A stretch of DNA of 64,000 nt from Phoronis australis (Eukaryota; Phoronida; Phoronidae): assembly GCA_002633005.1 (NCBI GenBank), contig NMRA01000001.1, positions 4,706,869-4,770,868 of the forward strand. The letters run 5' to 3'. This document shows, in pieces, positions 25,901 through 33,000 of the stretch (its first letter is position 1; every line of letters begins with the position of its first letter). The notes beneath the pieces are model-generated. The model saw only the letters and a list, made by a program, of their open reading frames with translations, was not told where the DNA came from and searched no databases. Both the position numbers and the translations under genes were made by a program.

Positions 25901-28900
25901 GTGTGGTCACATTAAAATAGATCACATGTAGTCCATCTGCGCAAAAGATGGCCTATGATTACTAGAAACGAAATTTGCTCAATAGCGTTTCGAACATCTG
26001 ATGAGTTGAAATTAATAGCAAACATTTGAAAGTTCACAGGACTTATCAATACCTATTGTGAAACCCGCCAATGAGTTCTGTCGACTGCACAACATGCAAA
26101 ATGACAGTTGAAGCCGATAAAATTAAAATGAACCTTAAGCAGTGAATTATTGGAGACATCAAAGGCACATTAAGTCAATCACTCCACACAACTACGGGTA
26201 AAGTTGGCAAGAGAAGACATGTGCATCACACTGGGTAGCAGAGATCAGCCGACACTTACCTCGCCCGGAGTAATCTGAAGGGTCTTGTCATCCACAATCT
26301 TGATACATATGTCCTCCTGTTGATCCACAGGTCGCACTCGACAATACACCTGCAAATATATAATCCACTTAAAGGGACAACGGTTCATAATTGACATTCC
26401 AAGGAAAGGAATTGGGTGGGATGGAAGAAGTTGAGCGGTGAGCAGATCAAGTACCAAACACCGTAGCTCTTAAAAAGCAAAGATTTGACTGAAGAATTAT
26501 AGCATTCCCAACAAGAGAGATTTTGTGTTTTATTCCAAACCAGGTAAAAATATTGATGAATCAACTGCATAATGGATGACATTCAGTGCATAAATTGTGG
26601 CTAAAAGTTTAGAATGCTTATACTGCTAAAACAGTCCATGCAGTTCAAAGCATAGATGGCCAATGGCTATAACCACCAAGAAACTGTGCTGGTGCATTTT
26701 CATAAAGTGCTAAAAATGCATAGAGAAATGCTTTTTTAAATTCCCTCCTGTCAAAAAGATTGCATAGAAGAATGTTTGAAACCTATAAGATGGGCCGGGT
26801 TACCAATGTTTGAGTTTCTAGCTATCACTTGTCAAGACTATGGCCTCAGCAGAATTTTGTAATTACATATAGCCAATTTTCTCTAGTGGTGTCTGTTGTC
26901 CTAACTTTTGACCTTTCAGATTCCTGTTGTGGTTATACAGCTGATCACTTCTGCCCCATGTGAGTTCCATTTCTTTCAATTGTTGTAAAGCGGGAATTTT
27001 ACTCATACCGTACAAGTAGATCGCGGTCTATGATGACCGGAGTACCGTTTGAATATGTTTCAGCAGAATATATCACGGACTATTCATTTCGTTGCCACAA
27101 TATCTTTGGGACAATTGTTGTGACATCTGTCCCCTGACAATAGACAGGAAATGCTACAATATGAAAAACTGGAAAAATCAAAATCAAGCCATGCCTTCAA
27201 TGAGCCTTGACAAACTGTTAAAACTAACAAATAATTTGAAAGTTACCTTCATAGCATAGGATGAGTTGATATAGGAAAGAGACATAATTGTGCAATTTGG
27301 ATGTGTTTCTGTCTACAACCTAACACTGAGTCATGGTTTCACTTTTGTTTGGAAATTCCTTTTGGTAAGTATAATAACAGAGACCAGTGAACTCGTCAGC
27401 TTTCTAAATGTTTTATGTGGTGCCAAGTGTTGACAAATTAGAAAACAAAACTGAAATTACAGCATGTTTGAAAATTCTTTTATTATGCTTTTAAAAGGAA
27501 ACAGGAACAGACATTCAAAAAAAAATTTAAAAACTCAATTCACATGCACCCAAGATACTAAATATCAACGACCTGCCAGACCTTGTAACAGTGCAACCTA
27601 GTTCACAGCTGGATGGATGGTTACGGTAGCATGATAGTCTTTACTCACCTCTACAGGGTCTGTTTGTTTGCTCCGTTTTTTCGGGGTCTTTCCTCTCCTA
27701 AAATAAAAATAGCATGCTCATTTCAAATGTTTCTCTTGTGTCTCCATGTTTCTTAGTACCAGTTTCAGGGATATGCGATAGGCGACAGATAGTAATCACA
27801 ACAGGGAGAGATCCCGTCTGTGCTGCCTCCCTTGGCTATACTACTTGATGGACGACCTGCCCATAATTCTTCATATAATTCTATTTGACTCAGAGCACAC
27901 TTGGACTTGAACTGTCACAAGAAAGCAATTATCGCTATTGCATGAACACTGCATATAGTCAACTACAGGCCACTTTTACCAGATTTTTGTAATTTTCTAT
28001 TTTGTTGTGAATTTCCGAGGCACGTGACATAGTTAAATAAAACCTAAAGGCCTTTCTTAAATCACTTGTCAATGGCACTTGTCTATTGACCAATTAGTTT
28101 GGTCGCTTTATAAACACCACCTGCCTTGGTTTAATACCAAAAGTAAGTAAATGTGTGTTTCATACGTGGGGATGACGTTATATCCCTTTGCACAAATAAT
28201 GTAAAAATGACCAATTTGGGTAACTGAATGAAGGACTGTTCGAAAAAAGTTTAATTACAGGAGTATTTATTCGAGTTAGAAAAAATTAAAGACATCGACA
28301 GTCTCCTAAAGAGTCCCTCTATGCACAAAAGTTACACATACAGGGCCCTTAATCTTGGGCTGAATATCACTTAAGCTTAGGCAATTACATCGCCCTGTAA
28401 TGCCCCAGGCAAACAGGTACGATAGTACATCCCCATAGAAAGTTACTCATTTCAAAACCCAGCAAATAACATTGAATGAAACATCGAGTTATAATTAACA
28501 CACATCACAACCTTGGACTCCTGGAGACAAAATAGGATATCACGCTCGTTGATGAACCAACAAGTCCAAAGGACACAAATATTACAAATCCCACCACATA
28601 TCACTCCATGCTACATTTTGCAATTAGTATCACATGCAAGGTCGCATGAAAAGCTTAGTCTCGCGCTTGTCCTTGCCTACTAAGTAACTCACACGATGTC
28701 AACTGAAATACTTTGTGGTTATCGCGCGTGGTAAAAAAGTTAACAGCAACCAAAAAAGTGGAGTTGGAATTCTTTGCCAAAGCCATCTTAATTCCTATGC
28801 TTAATCAAAGATATGTGTATAGAGCCAGAAAGGACCACTGAAGAAAACAAGCACATTTTTACGTGACAATTTTAACTTTAAAATGAATTTTTGACGAGGT

Positions 28901-29552
28901 GAAAACCTCTTATTCAGAGACTGTATTTGGACAACCGTCCATTTAAAATACACAGGATGAAAGTAACACAGAAAATTATGGGGGTATTTTGGCCACTATA
29001 GCCAGCTGAAGGGTTACGTGTTGCCTGCCCTACTAGTTTTAAAAACAGTTGCGTTGTGTTAAGTACCTTTGGCAAATATAGGGACACATCGACTGCCTCC
29101 TAGGTGACCCTCTATATGTAAAATGACAGCTAGAGACAGTGGTCACTGTCTACCTACCAGTACTAGTAGGCCTACATTAGCAAGGCTGTATCGACCCCCA
29201 CCTACTTCCACCATCAGTTGAGACGGTGTTGGTGGTTATGCCAGTGTGCCCAGGCAGTATGTTACTAATTTATGTCGTGATTGAACCTGAAACAGGTAAC
29301 GTGGAAGGCAAAATTGTGTTCCAAGGTGCAACCATCTTCTTGGGAGTGTCTGTAAATAGTTATTTACGGACATGTTATGCGTTTACTTCCGACCAATGCC
29401 GAGCTTGCAAATAACAAGGCTGCCAAGAAGCAAGACCAGGGCGAGGACGTACCGAGTTTGAGTGAAAATGGACAATTTTAGGCTTAATATGGAACCTCAA
29501 GTCTTTAAAAGTAATTCACGTTTTAGTACTCTACTCACTGTGGTTTCATCAT
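7824..29552 (-). CDS. KIF23: KIF23 / MKLP1, kinesin-6 motor of centralspindlin
   Basis: Plus-end-directed mitotic kinesin. With RACGAP1 (CYK-4) it forms centralspindlin, which bundles antiparallel midzone microtubules and drives cytokinesis and midbody formation. Twenty-four exons join to 2697 nt (898 residues plus stop; human is about 960). Visible parts: a basic N-terminus (1-20); the motor from VYCRVRP at 22; the P-loop GITGSGKT at 105-112; a kinesin-6-type loop expansion (about 145-240); switch [10 protein letters not shown] at 316-324; switch II DLAGSE at 358-363; [17 protein letters not shown] in exon 14; and the motor end [11 protein letters not shown] (449-459). A coiled coil follows at about 525-690, then a basic, Ser/Pro-rich region. 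The conserved C-terminus contains [20 protein letters not shown] and DWTDVETRC. Intron sizes vary widely. Odd points are the unresolved exon 12 donor inside a minisatellite and the duplicated exon ends of exons 14 and 20. I did not find the large alternative exon that encodes the actin-binding part of the long vertebrate form; it would lie in intron 21. Confidence 0.96.
8341..8426 (-). CDS. KIF23: KIF23 exon 23
   Basis: Encodes [20 protein letters not shown] and LKQTSPGD, matching the [23 protein letters not shown] region. Acceptor CTATCAG, donor ACAG|GTAGGT. Confidence 0.95.
8689..8880 (-). repeat. 40-bp minisatellite seeded at the KIF23 exon 22 donor
   Basis: About 4.8 units of 40 bp directly abut the exon. 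In gene sense each unit contains GAGACCAAGATATTCAAG|GTAT or a close variant, copying the end of exon 22 (GAGACCAAGATATTCAAG|GTAAGA). Every unit thus carries the last 18 or so coding bases plus a donor-like GT. Confidence 0.93.
8881..9114 (-). CDS. KIF23: KIF23 exon 22
   Basis: Seventy-eight codons with [31 protein letters not shown] and [20 protein letters not shown]. All have clear vertebrate counterparts. The basic RRRSKS segment corresponds to a regulatory phosphosite region in the human protein. Confidence 0.96.
9190..10960. repeat. pair of inverted repeat halves in KIF23 intron 21
   Basis: The stretch about 9200-9560 reappears inverted at about 10540-10960. Shared landmarks are a GCATGAGGGGCTAT / ATAGCCCCCCATGC segment, a TCAAATGGCTGACTGG / GATCAGCTATG segment and ACATTTTTGAGATTTCATCTTG with its complement. 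The same family occurs twice in ADAM10 intron 1 (about 38690-39760 and 42090-43130). A mobile element of unknown class, about 1 kb, is likely. Confidence 0.65.
9634..9920. repeat. 57-bp tandem repeat, five units
   Basis: Near-identical 57-bp units (GTTCATAATCATAACACAAT at each start) lie in KIF23 intron 21. Because 57 is a multiple of three, one minus frame stays open through all units ([19 protein letters not shown] repeated); I regard this as a by-product. Confidence 0.93.
11467..11617 (-). CDS. KIF23: KIF23 exon 21
   Basis: Fifty codons of basic, Ser/Thr-Pro-rich linker ([14 protein letters not shown] at its end). Low conservation; supported by phase, acceptor TTATCAG and donor GTATGT. 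Confidence 0.82.
11878..11955 (-). repeat. duplicate of the 3' end of KIF23 exon 20, with donor
   Basis: In gene sense, CACTAACAGTTCTAATGGTG and GGCCACTATCAG|GTAATG parallel exon 20's CACTAACAGTGATAGCAGTG and GGCCACTACCAG|GTGAGG. The donor is 126 bp downstream of the real one. Readthrough to it would meet an immediate TGA. Confidence 0.85.
12004..12161 (-). CDS. KIF23: KIF23 exon 20
   Basis: Begins [20 protein letters not shown] and KLKLLKSIV, the end of the coiled coil, then a Ser/Thr/Ala-rich linker. A partial duplicate of its 3' end lies 126 bp downstream. Confidence 0.92.
12484..12582. repeat. foldback (hairpin) element, copy 1
   Basis: An inverted repeat: GTCTGATATAACGTACCCG...GAGCACCAG pairs with CTGGTTCTCAAAATACGGG...ATATCAGAC. 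The spacer is TCTCCACTGAATAACGG plus a few bases. A related copy in opposite orientation is at 49868-49988. Confidence 0.85.
12591..12915 (-). repeat. 40-bp minisatellite seeded at the KIF23 exon 19 donor
   Basis: Eight 40-bp units directly follow exon 19. In gene sense each carries ATGGAGYRGGAATATG|GTAYGTCTGC, which mirrors the exon end GTGGAGCAGGAACATG|GTATGTCTTG. Most units keep GGTATGT or GGTACGT, so each offers a donor-like site. Confidence 0.94.
12916..13026 (-). CDS. KIF23: KIF23 exon 19 (coiled coil)
   Basis: Thirty-seven codons continuing the coiled coil, ending AAWSRNM before donor GTATGT. The last bases and donor are the seed of the 40-bp array in the next intron. Confidence 0.92.
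13292..13500 (-). CDS. KIF23: KIF23 exon 18 (coiled coil)
   Basis: Sixty-nine codons of Glu/Lys/Arg-rich heptads (for example [20 protein letters not shown]). They include [16 protein letters not shown], the counterpart of the conserved KTTTIYEEDKR stretch. Donor GAG|GTAGGG. Confidence 0.94.
13715..13817 (-). CDS. KIF23: KIF23 exon 17
   Basis: Encodes [20 protein letters not shown] and a basic/acidic helix, the start of the stalk. Acceptor GTTACAG, donor G|GTGAGG. Confidence 0.92.
14604..14665 (-). CDS. KIF23: KIF23 exon 16
   Basis: Short proline-rich exon, [20 protein letters not shown], in the neck. Phase 2 in, phase 0 out. Similarity to the vertebrate segment is modest. Confidence 0.85.
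14926..15343. mobile_element. palindromic MITE family P, copy A
   Basis: About 420 bp with inverted ends TTGCATGAAACAGTCCCAAAT / TTTGGGACTGTTTTATGCA. Both ends continue into ACTCAACTAAGTTCCCTA and its inverse. It shares its interior with copies at 31112 and 32479. It lies in KIF23 intron 15. Confidence 0.85.
16028..16172 (-). CDS. KIF23: KIF23 exon 15 (motor end and neck)
   Basis: Starts [20 protein letters not shown], the end of the motor, and continues into the long kinesin-6 neck ([20 protein letters not shown]). In the family the neck region binds RACGAP1. Confidence 0.96.
16521..16630 (-). repeat. 55-bp duplication of the KIF23 exon 14 3' end
   Basis: Bases 16521-16575 repeat 16576-16630. 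In gene sense both read AGAGCCTGTGAATRYGATG and ACAGTG at the junction. The intronic copy lacks four bases at the donor, turning GTAAGTGTCT into GTGTCT, so it should splice poorly. Confidence 0.88.
16597..16716 (-). CDS. KIF23: KIF23 exon 14
   Basis: Forty codons: [20 protein letters not shown], then [20 protein letters not shown]. This is the microtubule-facing helix and last core strand of the motor. Its final bases and donor are duplicated just downstream in the intron. Confidence 0.97.
17250..17329 (-). CDS. KIF23: KIF23 exon 13
   Basis: Encodes [20 protein letters not shown] and TLGSNK, the helix after switch II. Acceptor ATTTTCAG, donor AAA|GTAAGT. Confidence 0.96.
17698..17944 (-). 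repeat. 16-bp minisatellite starting at the KIF23 exon 12 donor
   Basis: About 15 almost perfect units (plus sense AGTCTGCCTGTACCCC) run directly into exon 12 at the unresolved base 17945. In gene sense every unit contains GGG|GTACAG, a donor-like sequence. The homogeneity suggests recent expansion, and the array length in the assembly may be wrong. Confidence 0.97.
17938..18046 (-). CDS. KIF23: KIF23 exon 12 (switch II), 3' end unresolved
   Basis: Holds [15 protein letters not shown] (switch II) and ends ...DRLKEA. Family members continue directly with GNINQSL. Here the Ala codon contains an unresolved base (17945) and runs into a 16-bp minisatellite. Using the first GT that keeps the frame (GGG|GTACAG) inserts Asp-Trp between EA and GNINQ. 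This is probably an assembly collapse at the donor rather than a real insertion. Confidence 0.75.
18749..18870 (-). CDS. KIF23: KIF23 exon 11 (switch I)
   Basis: Holds switch [10 protein letters not shown] (residues 316-324), and [15 protein letters not shown]. Acceptor CCTACAG, donor CAG|GTATCC. Confidence 0.97.
19539..19651 (-). CDS. KIF23: KIF23 exon 10
   Basis: Encodes [17 protein letters not shown] and [17 protein letters not shown], nearly identical to the vertebrate segment. Donor G|GTGAGT. Confidence 0.96.
19928..20095 (-). CDS. KIF23: KIF23 exon 9
   Basis: Contains [20 protein letters not shown], a kinesin hallmark (SYIEIYN). The first third is divergent and acidic. Donor AA|GTAAGG splits the last Lys codon. 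Confidence 0.95.
20602..20679 (-). CDS. KIF23: KIF23 exon 8
   Basis: Encodes [20 protein letters not shown], a Ser/Thr-Pro and basic part of the motor loop that I could not align residue by residue. Both phases fit. The donor GTGGAC is weak, so the 3' edge is less certain. Confidence 0.8.
21376..21494 (-). CDS. KIF23: KIF23 exon 7
   Basis: Begins [20 protein letters not shown], matching the start of the long loop that marks kinesin-6 motors. Its end ([12 protein letters not shown]) is weakly conserved. Acceptor GCTGCAG, donor ACAG|GTAAGG. Confidence 0.94.
21885..22690 (+). repeat. dispersed 0.75-kb repeat family Q, copy 1
   Basis: It shares an ordered series of blocks with 36210-36990: CAACATTCACTCGCAATGTCA, GGCAGAGTC, CAACAGTTCA, GAAATGG, TGAGCAC, TTGTTCATGAACA-like and CCACACAGG. 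It lies in KIF23 intron 6. Class unknown. Confidence 0.75.
22975..23150. repeat. imperfect 55-60-bp tandem repeat, about three units
   Basis: Repeated TCCTGTGACACAGTAAGAGA and TTTAACAGTTGCGTAGTTA blocks in KIF23 intron 6, close to but not overlapping the exon 6 donor. Confidence 0.75.
23223..23359 (-). CDS. KIF23: KIF23 exon 6 (P-loop)
   Basis: Carries [19 protein letters not shown], the ATP-binding P-loop (residues 105-112), then [13 protein letters not shown]. Donor TAT|GTAAGT. Confidence 0.97.
23381..23500. repeat. imperfect tandem repeat filling KIF23 intron 5
   Basis: Two and a half copies of a unit with CAGTGATGGATGGCAG and ACTTCAGCATGT make up most of this 162-bp intron. Confidence 0.75.
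23522..23627 (-). CDS. KIF23: KIF23 exon 5
   Basis: Encodes [20 protein letters not shown] and then [14 protein letters not shown], just before the P-loop. Acceptor CTATTCCAG, donor G|GTGAGT. Confidence 0.95.
24552..24587 (-). CDS. KIF23: KIF23 exon 4 (36-nt micro-exon)
   Basis: Twelve codons, [12 protein letters not shown], aligning with the YRLNRNGDYKE stretch of vertebrate KIF23. It is in phase 0 on both sides and lies between introns of about 1.7 kb and 0.9 kb. Confidence 0.9.
24588..26259 (-). other. KIF23 intron 3, degenerate repeats
   Basis: No exon seen. Between about 25080 and 25760, variants of TTGCCACTAAGGAGCAC recur (25258, 25482, 25598, 25728), with repeated GATATTGAGGCAG-like blocks. 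They suggest old, diverged tandem units of about 130-230 bp. Confidence 0.45.
26260..26349 (-). CDS. KIF23: KIF23 exon 3 (motor start)
   Basis: Thirty codons beginning [11 protein letters not shown], the first beta strand of the kinesin motor. Acceptor TATTTGCAG, donor GAG|GTAAGT. Confidence 0.95.
27649..27697 (-). CDS. KIF23: KIF23 exon 2
   Basis: Encodes the basic N-terminal tail [16 protein letters not shown] before the motor. Acceptor TATTTTAG, donor GAG|GTGAGT. Confidence 0.92.
27698..29538 (-). other. KIF23 intron 1
   Basis: A 1.84-kb intron separates the 14-base first coding exon from exon 2. I see no additional coding exon or recognisable mobile element. Confidence 0.7.
29539..29552 (-). 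CDS. KIF23: KIF23 exon 1 (start codon)
   Basis: Fourteen coding bases, ATG ATG AAA CCA CA, before a strong donor GTGAGT. Joined to exon 2 they give [13 protein letters not shown], like the MKSARAKTPRK start of the vertebrate protein, and the phase fits exactly. No other ATG upstream of exon 2 gave a matching donor and phase. Either ATG could be used. Confidence 0.75.
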
Positions 29553-29624
29553 TTTCAATATTTCTTTAATACACCAATTTTCGACAAAGAACTTAGTATC
29601 TTGAATCTTGGTTCAGCGCTTTCA

Positions 29625-29630
29625 TTCAAA
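29625..29630 (-). promoter_or_regulatory. CHR-like element TTTGAA
   Basis: It matches the CHR core bound by DREAM/MuvB in G2/M genes, 73 bases upstream of the KIF23 start codon. A six-base match alone is weak; its spacing from a CCAAT box strengthens it. Confidence 0.5.
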
Positions 29631-29653
29631 TTTCCAGCCTCGTTCGCTTTCGT

Positions 29654-29658
29654 CCAAT
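29654..29658 (+). promoter_or_regulatory. CCAAT box (NF-Y consensus CCAATCAG)
   Basis: It is inverted (ATTGG) relative to KIF23. CCAAT boxes close upstream of a CHR are the usual partner sites in mitotic gene promoters. Confidence 0.6.
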
Positions 29659-30033
29659 CAGAAATAAGAACAAGGGTGACACCTGTTGGATGAATTCATT
29701 GACACCGCTTGAGAAAATTGTTTTCACTACAAGAGTTAAAATTATCAACCTTAAATTAAATTGTCTGGTCACTTATGTCTAAAGTGTGTTGTACTTCAGA
29801 TCATTCAATGTTCAGCATAATAAAAAGGCGCGAATTGTTGCAAAGGTGTGGCAATTTGTCCTGTTGTTTTGTTTTAACCGGACGTGACCTATTGCGCACG
29901 CGTATTTTAAGGTGTGTCGCTGTCTGTTTAGCCGCTGTCGACTGATGTTGTCTATTTATTTATGATATTTACTTAATTTATGGTTTTTGTTTTAGTATTG
30001 AAAGCTGTTACAAATTAGAGAACACTTTCCACT

Positions 30034-30088
30034 ATGTGGAAGTTCGGAATAACATGGATAATAGTGATCTTTGCTGTCACAAATGCGG
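30034..30088 (+). CDS. ADAM10: ADAM10 exon 1 (signal peptide)
   Basis: Eighteen codons plus one base: MWKFGITWIIVIFAVTNA, a short n-region and hydrophobic core of a secretory signal. Donor G|GTACGT. The phase fits exon 2. Confidence 0.88.
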
Positions 30089-33000
30089 GTACGTATACTG
30101 TGCTGTGTGTGACCCCTTGCCTTGGCCTTGGTGGACAGGTGATTGTGTGTGTTGACATCACTGATCAGGATGTGACACTTCGACTAAGTTGATTTTTAAA
30201 AAGAAATTTCCCACTCCTATATAACCAGCCAGCCAGCTAGCTGTACATTTCTGAATGTACAATTTCAGCTAGAAATCGTTTTTGGTCAGGAACTGACAAA
30301 ATAAGCATTTGTCATGGTTAGCTTGCATTTTCAATCTGTACACTGAAAGTGAAACTCAATAAGCCTGTCTTGCTTTGGATTTCGTCTTAATATTCATGAG
30401 GTAATATTAAGAAAGGTTAGGTTATTGTTTACAATCCGACTCTATTAACGTACATACTTGATTCTACTATTTTCTGAATCCTCTCACCATAATGATCATG
30501 GTGATTCCAAAAAATGTTTTACTCAAGTACTGATCATAGCCAGGCGTCCTCAGCTGATTCTCCCCAATATACTACATATAATACTACAAGGTACGACACT
30601 CGGGACTAGAAATTCCATGGGTTCTTCGATTCAGCCGTCCATGTAAAACACATAACTCAATAAATTTACACAAAACAGGGGTTCAACAAACCATGAGAAA
30701 TTATTCTTTCTTATAATACCATTCACGGTGTCTTACTCCAGCGAGTTCGCAAGAAATTCGCTGTCTAAGCACAAAAAATGTTCCCTAAAAGCCCAAACAC
30801 ACTTTGCTCTTTGTCGGTTCGAGGTCAAGGACCGTACGGAAATTGCCGGTTTGTCGCGTAAAGTCACAATGTCGATAATGCCATCCATCCGTAATTCATT
30901 GGCAATTTCCGTACCGCCCTTGACCTCGAACCGACAAAGTGCAAAGCTACCACCAGACAATGTTCTGGGAAATTACAGGCATTCACAAATGTTCAGTTTT
31001 AGGAGCTTTTAAAAGATGAAAAAAGGTTAATTTTGGCAATTTTTTACAAAATTGTTGAGACTTTACTATAGCAGTGTATCATCAGTTAAATCGCAGAGTA
31101 GGGTTCTGTGCCCAGTTGCATGAAACAGTCCCAAATAAGGACTCAACTTAGGTCCCTAAATATTCTGCGAATTTGTAGGCTTTGTGAAAACACTGATTGT
31201 CATTTCTTATGCTGTTTTAATTTCATTTCTAAGTCAACTTTTGCTTTTGATACAAATCGAAAGTGAACTCTATGTTGAAGTCTCAATATTATCGAAAATG
31301 TATTGGGATCTTTTCATGCAACGCTCCTAATTTTGGGACTAAGTCCCTATTTATTTTCATTGAATTCAGGGCTCAGTTTTTAGTTATTATTTGAAAATGT
31401 CATCAGTCAAAGAGGAACTCACAATAAAGATAAAATTATAGAAGAAGGTCACTGTGAGTTAACAGAGACACAAATAGGCAAAAGATTTAGGTAACTTATT
31501 TGAGTCCCTATGTGGGACTGTTTCATGCAACCCGGCCTTTATGCTTGTCAGACCATCCCCCCAGCACGAAATAAAAAAGTATGAGTGCAGGATGGCTATT
31601 GTAAAGGTGTATTTCTCCCTTTTTAGCTAAACAACAAAATTTTAGTCTCTGGAAATCAGTCTCATAAAATTCCTTTCTTTGATGGGACTCAATATCCGTA
31701 ATCTGAAGGTTTCGTTGTTCTTGTTATTTATAGAAATTAAATCCTGTCAAAGTAACGAATGATGTGAGAACAATTTACAGTGGCTTAAAATCATTTTTCA
31801 TTTATTAACAGTTAAACAGGACAAAATAGGACATTAAGTGATGGAAGCAAAGACAATTGTGAGCAATCCTTCTCCAAATTGAAAATGATTAAAACTTGCC
31901 TGAGGTCAACAATGACTACGGATTGCTATGTGATGCCCACAGTTTTAAGAAGCATCTAATTCCAGCAACTTTGGCCACATTATTAGCATAATTTTCCTGA
32001 GAGAAAATAACACAAAAGAGAGTTTTGGACTTTTCTTAGGTAGCATATCAAAGATCAGTTTCCAGTCTTATCACATAATGTAAAGTTTTTATGATAATTT
32101 GTTCAGAAGAATCATCAGTCACATATTTTCAACAAATCATCGTTAATATAATTAGGAATTTTTATTCTTAACTGAGTACTGTCTTTGGTAATTGACAATT
32201 CACATGACTTAGTTTAGGCATGTATACGAGACTGAAACAAAACTGTTTGGTCATGAACGACATTCCTAGGGGTGCCTTCGGTATTGTTGCCTCAAGAGCC
32301 TCAAGAGTCAACATCCTCTCTACATCACTGATTCCTCAAACCAACTTTGAGGTATACCATACTATTTGACTTGGTTACAGTCATTTGAGTTGGTAAAAAC
32401 AAACATTTTACTAAGTTACTGGGCAGGTCTTGTAGTAATGTGTTTTGAAGTGAAGGCATTATTGATGCCCCAGTGGCCAGTTGCATGAAAAAGTCCCTAA
32501 TGGGGACTCAACTAAGTTCCTTAAATCTTTTGCCTATTTATGTCTTTCTTTACTCTCAGAGGAAATCTTTTTCTATCATTTCATCTTCATTATGAACTTT
32601 TCTTTTAGTAATAGCATTTTCTAGCAATGTGAATACTAAAACTGAATCCTGAATTCAATGACAATAAAGAGGGACTTTCGGGCGTTGCCTGAAAAGTTTC
32701 CTATTTATTTTGATCGAGAATTCAACATCGAGTTCACTCGCAATTTGTATCAAAGCCAAAAATTGACTTACGGAAGCTAAAACAACATAAGAATGTACAA
32801 TCGATGTTTTCGCAAGTCCACAAATACACGGTAGATTTAGGAAACTTACTTGAGTCCCTGTTTAGACTGTTTCATGCAACCGTCAGAGACGTTTCATCTG
32901 GTCTTCACAACAATTTTTACATTGAAACGTTTGTCAGGAATATTATGGTGATTGTGCTTGCGTTCAGTTTCTTCTCCTCTGGGTGGTTCTAGGAGCTGGA

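Larger units (their letters stand above)
29553..30033. promoter_or_regulatory. shared KIF23-ADAM10 bidirectional promoter
   Basis: Only 481 bp separates the two start codons, which face away from each other. On the KIF23 side there is GTCCAATCAG (29652-29661), a perfect NF-Y (CCAAT) site. About 24 bp nearer the start codon is TTTGAA on the KIF23 strand (29630-29625), a cell-cycle homology region (CHR)-like site. CpG-containing sequence (TGCGCACGCGT) lies nearer ADAM10. Transcription start sites are not visible. Confidence 0.65.

Noticed and set aside
30728-31012. Overlapping frames on both strands with similar peptides (VKDRTEIA / VKGGTEIA)
   Set aside because: The symmetry comes from the 47-nt inverted repeat, not from coding.
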